DNA from: Candidatus Cloacimonadota bacterium
Lineage (GTDB): Bacteria; Cloacimonadota; Cloacimonadia; JGIOTU-2
Direction of reading: 5' to 3'
Length of the DNA stretch: 16,888 nucleotides
Assembly: GCA_021160355.1 (NCBI GenBank)
Contig: JAGHCS010000138.1
Coordinates: 1 to 16,888 of the forward strand
Under the pieces are notes generated by a model. The model made no database searches, had not been told where the DNA came from, and was given only the letters and a program-made list of their open reading frames with translations. Both the position numbers and the translations under genes were made by a program. The stretch's first letter is position 1. Every line of letters begins with the position of its first letter. Shown one piece after another: positions 15,160-16,888 of this stretch.

Positions 15160-15789
15160 TTATCTTCCTCGTATTATTAACAAAATTCCGGATAATATCT
15201 TCACAGAAAGCTTCTCTGTTTCTGCGATATTACTAACACCTCGCGATTGCTTCCTAAACAACATCTCGTTTTGCAGAGGGTATTTAAATCCATTAATGAA
15301 TTCTATTTCCACCTGCTCGGTAAGAGGGATCAGTGAAATCTCTGCACCCCTTTTACTGTTCATTTCCATTTCTTGAGGACCTCGAAGAACAAATATTTCA
15401 TTATGCTTATTGATAAAATAAATCGAAAGCCCTTTTTGAACGAACTTTTCAATCATGAAAATATTCGCCAGTGAATGCTCCAAACGTCCGTTCACTGCAT
15501 TGATCATTGTCACGGTATCATAATGTTGATCTGCGCAATAATCAAGCGCTAACTCACTATCGGTTTTATCCTTTTCTTTGGAAAACTGCATTACGTCCGA
15601 CTTTGTCTTAAGTTCTGCCAGAGAACTCTCTGAAATAGAGTCAAAATCTCCAATAAGCACGTCTGGGATGATATTACGCTTAAGGAGGAAATTTGCACCA
15701 CCGTCCGCTGCGATGATCGTACCGTCCAAAGGAAAGTCCAATGCAAAATCAATATAATTATTATTACAGAAAATTAATGCTTTTTTCAA
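15160..15789 (-). CDS. thiN: Thiamine pyrophosphokinase
   Basis: Cytosolic enzyme of 209 residues transferring diphosphate from ATP to thiamine, giving the cofactor TPP. Motifs in order are AADGGANFL (27-35), PDVLIGDFDS (42-51), KEKDKTDSELAL (71-82), NGRLEHSLANI (100-110) and SRGVSN in the C-terminal domain. In most relatives the fourth motif is GGRxDHxxAN; here the aspartate is glutamate and the first glycine is asparagine, a mild change in the active-site region. The start appears to be TTG at 15789 without a clear ribosome site, because no ATG lies in frame before residue 67. It begins 14 bases after the M23 gene, suggesting translation by reinitiation. Confidence 0.92.
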   Translation of the reverse strand: MKKALIFCNNNYIDFALDFPLDGTIIAADGGANFLLKRNIIPDVLIGDFDSISESSLAELKTKSDVMQFSKEKDKTDSELALDYCADQHYDTVTMINAVNGRLEHSLANIFMIEKFVQKGLSIYFINKHNEIFVLRGPQEMEMNSKRGAEISLIPLTEQVEIEFINGFKYPLQNEMLFRKQSRGVSNIAETEKLSVKILSGILLIIRGR

Positions 15790-15803
15790 GATACGAAAAA
15801 TCG

Positions 15804-16751
15804 TTATGAAAGATATCTTTTATCTACGTATATTGTAGATTTCTTTTTATTGAAAAAATTTATCGGGTTGGTGCTCTTGCCGTAGAACCGCACCTCGTAA
15901 TGAAGATGAGATCCTGTTGATGCTCCGGTTGAGCCCATTTCGCCGATTATTTGATATTTTGTCACTTCCTGCCCAATATCCACAAACCTCTTCCTGAAAT
16001 GCCCGTAGAATGTTTTATAGCCATACCCATGATCGATCAGTAAATAATATCCGTAATCTTCGTGGTATCCTTTGTCGGTAACTCTTCCATCTGCTGTAGC
16101 ATAGATGACGGATCCTTCTTTGTTTGCAATATCAACTCCGTGATGAAAATGCTTCACGTTATAGATTGGATGAATCCGGTATCCATATCCTTCTGAAATT
16201 TTTCCATATGTTGGTTTGATTGACGGGGTATGGTTATAGATCGTATTCTTTACTGCGAGATATCTTGATATCTCGTCAAAGCTGGATTCTTCAAAATCTA
16301 TCTGTCGTGTGAAAGCATCAATTTTGTTCAAAATGCTGTTATGGACTTCAAAAAGCTCCTTGTCCATAGAGAAGAATGTCGAATCAAAATATTGAATACC
16401 ACCAACACCCATCTGGCGGATATCATCGTCAATAGGGCGCAACCCCTCTAGTTCTCTAACTTCCTTATCTCTGTCCTGAACATTCTCAAGCTCAAACTGC
16501 ATAGTATCGAGCAAAGAATTAATTCTGGTCATCTCATTTTTTAGTTTTAAATTATTCGCATGGAGTTCACGTAATTGGTGTCTGTCAACTTCGCTTGTAA
16601 CAAAAAAATAAGTGATAACTCCGGTAGTAATAACAAAAACTGACACAAAAATAGCGATGAAAATAATCAAGGGTTTGGAAATATGGATGTCTTTCACTCC
16701 TGTTGCAGAATTGCTCGTAATGAGTATATGCCAGTTTTTTTTGTTGCTCAT
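15804..16751 (-). CDS. Membrane-anchored M23 (LytM) peptidoglycan endopeptidase with coiled coil
   Basis: A 315-residue protein with a cytoplasmic N-terminal stretch, one transmembrane helix at about 28-50, a predicted coiled coil at about 52-102, a linker, and a C-terminal LytM domain (about 178-300). The zinc and catalytic residues are complete: H203 and D207 in HHGVDIAN, H251 in YGHF, H282 and H284 in SHLHYEV. It should therefore be an active endopeptidase cutting peptide cross-links, unlike degenerate activators such as EnvC and NlpD. The TM plus coiled coil plus M23 layout is seen in many M23 proteins next to bactofilin or division genes. In this operon an FtsX-like protein is encoded five genes downstream. 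The ribosome site before ATG 16751 is weak. Confidence 0.92.
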   Translation of the reverse strand: MSNKKNWHILITSNSATGVKDIHISKPLIIFIAIFVSVFVITTGVITYFFVTSEVDRHQLRELHANNLKLKNEMTRINSLLDTMQFELENVQDRDKEVRELEGLRPIDDDIRQMGVGGIQYFDSTFFSMDKELFEVHNSILNKIDAFTRQIDFEESSFDEISRYLAVKNTIYNHTPSIKPTYGKISEGYGYRIHPIYNVKHFHHGVDIANKEGSVIYATADGRVTDKGYHEDYGYYLLIDHGYGYKTFYGHFRKRFVDIGQEVTKYQIIGEMGSTGASTGSHLHYEVRFYGKSTNPINFFNKKKSTIYVDKRYLS

Positions 16752-16783
16752 TTTATTTAAAAATTATTAATATTTTTCTTATG

Positions 16784-16888
16784 CTAATTTGCTTTCTGCT
16801 TCTTGCTCATGTCAAGTTTTACACGCTCCTCAAAGATGGATAAATGATTAAATAATCGGAAATTAATCTCGATTAATATATAGATAAA
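16784..16888 (-). CDS. C-terminal end of an unidentified protein (partial, runs off the right edge)
   Basis: The minus strand is open from the window edge to a TAG at 16784-16786, giving 34 residues that end in ERVKLDMSKKQKAN. The mix of hydrophobic and charged residues and the lysine-rich end look like a genuine C-terminus, and the 32-base gap to the M23 gene fits the tight spacing of this operon. The piece is too short to recognise. It could also be chance, since 34 open codons are not significant alone. Confidence 0.4.
   Translation of the reverse strand, partial: FIYILIEINFRLFNHLSIFEERVKLDMSKKQKAN

Noticed and set aside
15804..16751. M23 protein as an inactive EnvC/NlpD-type amidase activator
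   Set aside because: All zinc and catalytic histidines and the aspartate are present, so it should be an active peptidase.
16784..16888. ERVKLD in the edge fragment as the end of a bacterial sugar transferase
   Set aside because: In that family the motif is followed by Y-Y and about 20 more conserved residues; here the protein stops after eight unrelated residues.

Overview
The window looks like a chromosomal housekeeping segment from a Gram-negative bacterium of low to moderate GC. Several features point this way. There is a sedoheptulose-7-phosphate isomerase for LPS heptose, a lipoprotein of the DUF4837 type, and a secreted protein with three lamin-tail domains and a C-terminal FlgD-like/sorting-type Ig domain. 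The last two are common in the Bacteroidota/FCB lineages, and the overall style fits Cloacimonadota or a related FCB phylum. This placement is an inference from protein style; no rRNA or other marker in the window settles it. Almost everything is on the minus strand.

Right block (16888 to 7910, read leftwards): one very compact run of genes with gaps of -14 to +32 bases. It starts with the C-terminal end of an unidentified gene. Then come an M23 (LytM) peptidase with a membrane anchor and coiled coil, thiamine pyrophosphokinase, exonuclease VII small subunit, a polyprenyl diphosphate synthase, dUTPase, a TrmN6/YfiC-like tRNA methyltransferase, an FtsX-like protein, PgsA, a DUF4837-like lipoprotein, and the large lamin-tail-domain secreted protein. 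Cell-wall cleavage (M23, FtsX), lipid synthesis (IspA, PgsA) and surface proteins are mixed with nucleotide and cofactor enzymes.

Middle (7909 to 6800): two tandem imperfect palindromes lie between the convergent lamin-tail gene and a 5'-truncated ABC-2 permease fragment, the only plus-strand coding remnant. A minus-strand promoter candidate follows, then three tRNA genes with encoded CCA: initiator fMet (with an unusual A29:U41 pair), a CAU tRNA (elongator Met or Ile2), and Arg(UCU).

Left block (6799 to 1): ComM/YifB AAA+ protein, RodA, GmhA, a 93-residue protein of unknown function, enolase, an FtsB/DivIC-like protein, guanine deaminase, a short structured leader, and the first 12 codons of a gene that looks like secG. 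Cell-shape and division genes (rodA, ftsB) again sit beside central metabolism.

I found no CRISPR array, prophage, transposase, toxin-antitoxin pair or obvious defence system. I do not see a convincing novel multi-gene system. The items most worth a second look are the initiator tRNA variant, the palindromic pair, the M23/FtsX linkage without ftsE, the unknown 93-residue protein, and the truncated permease.
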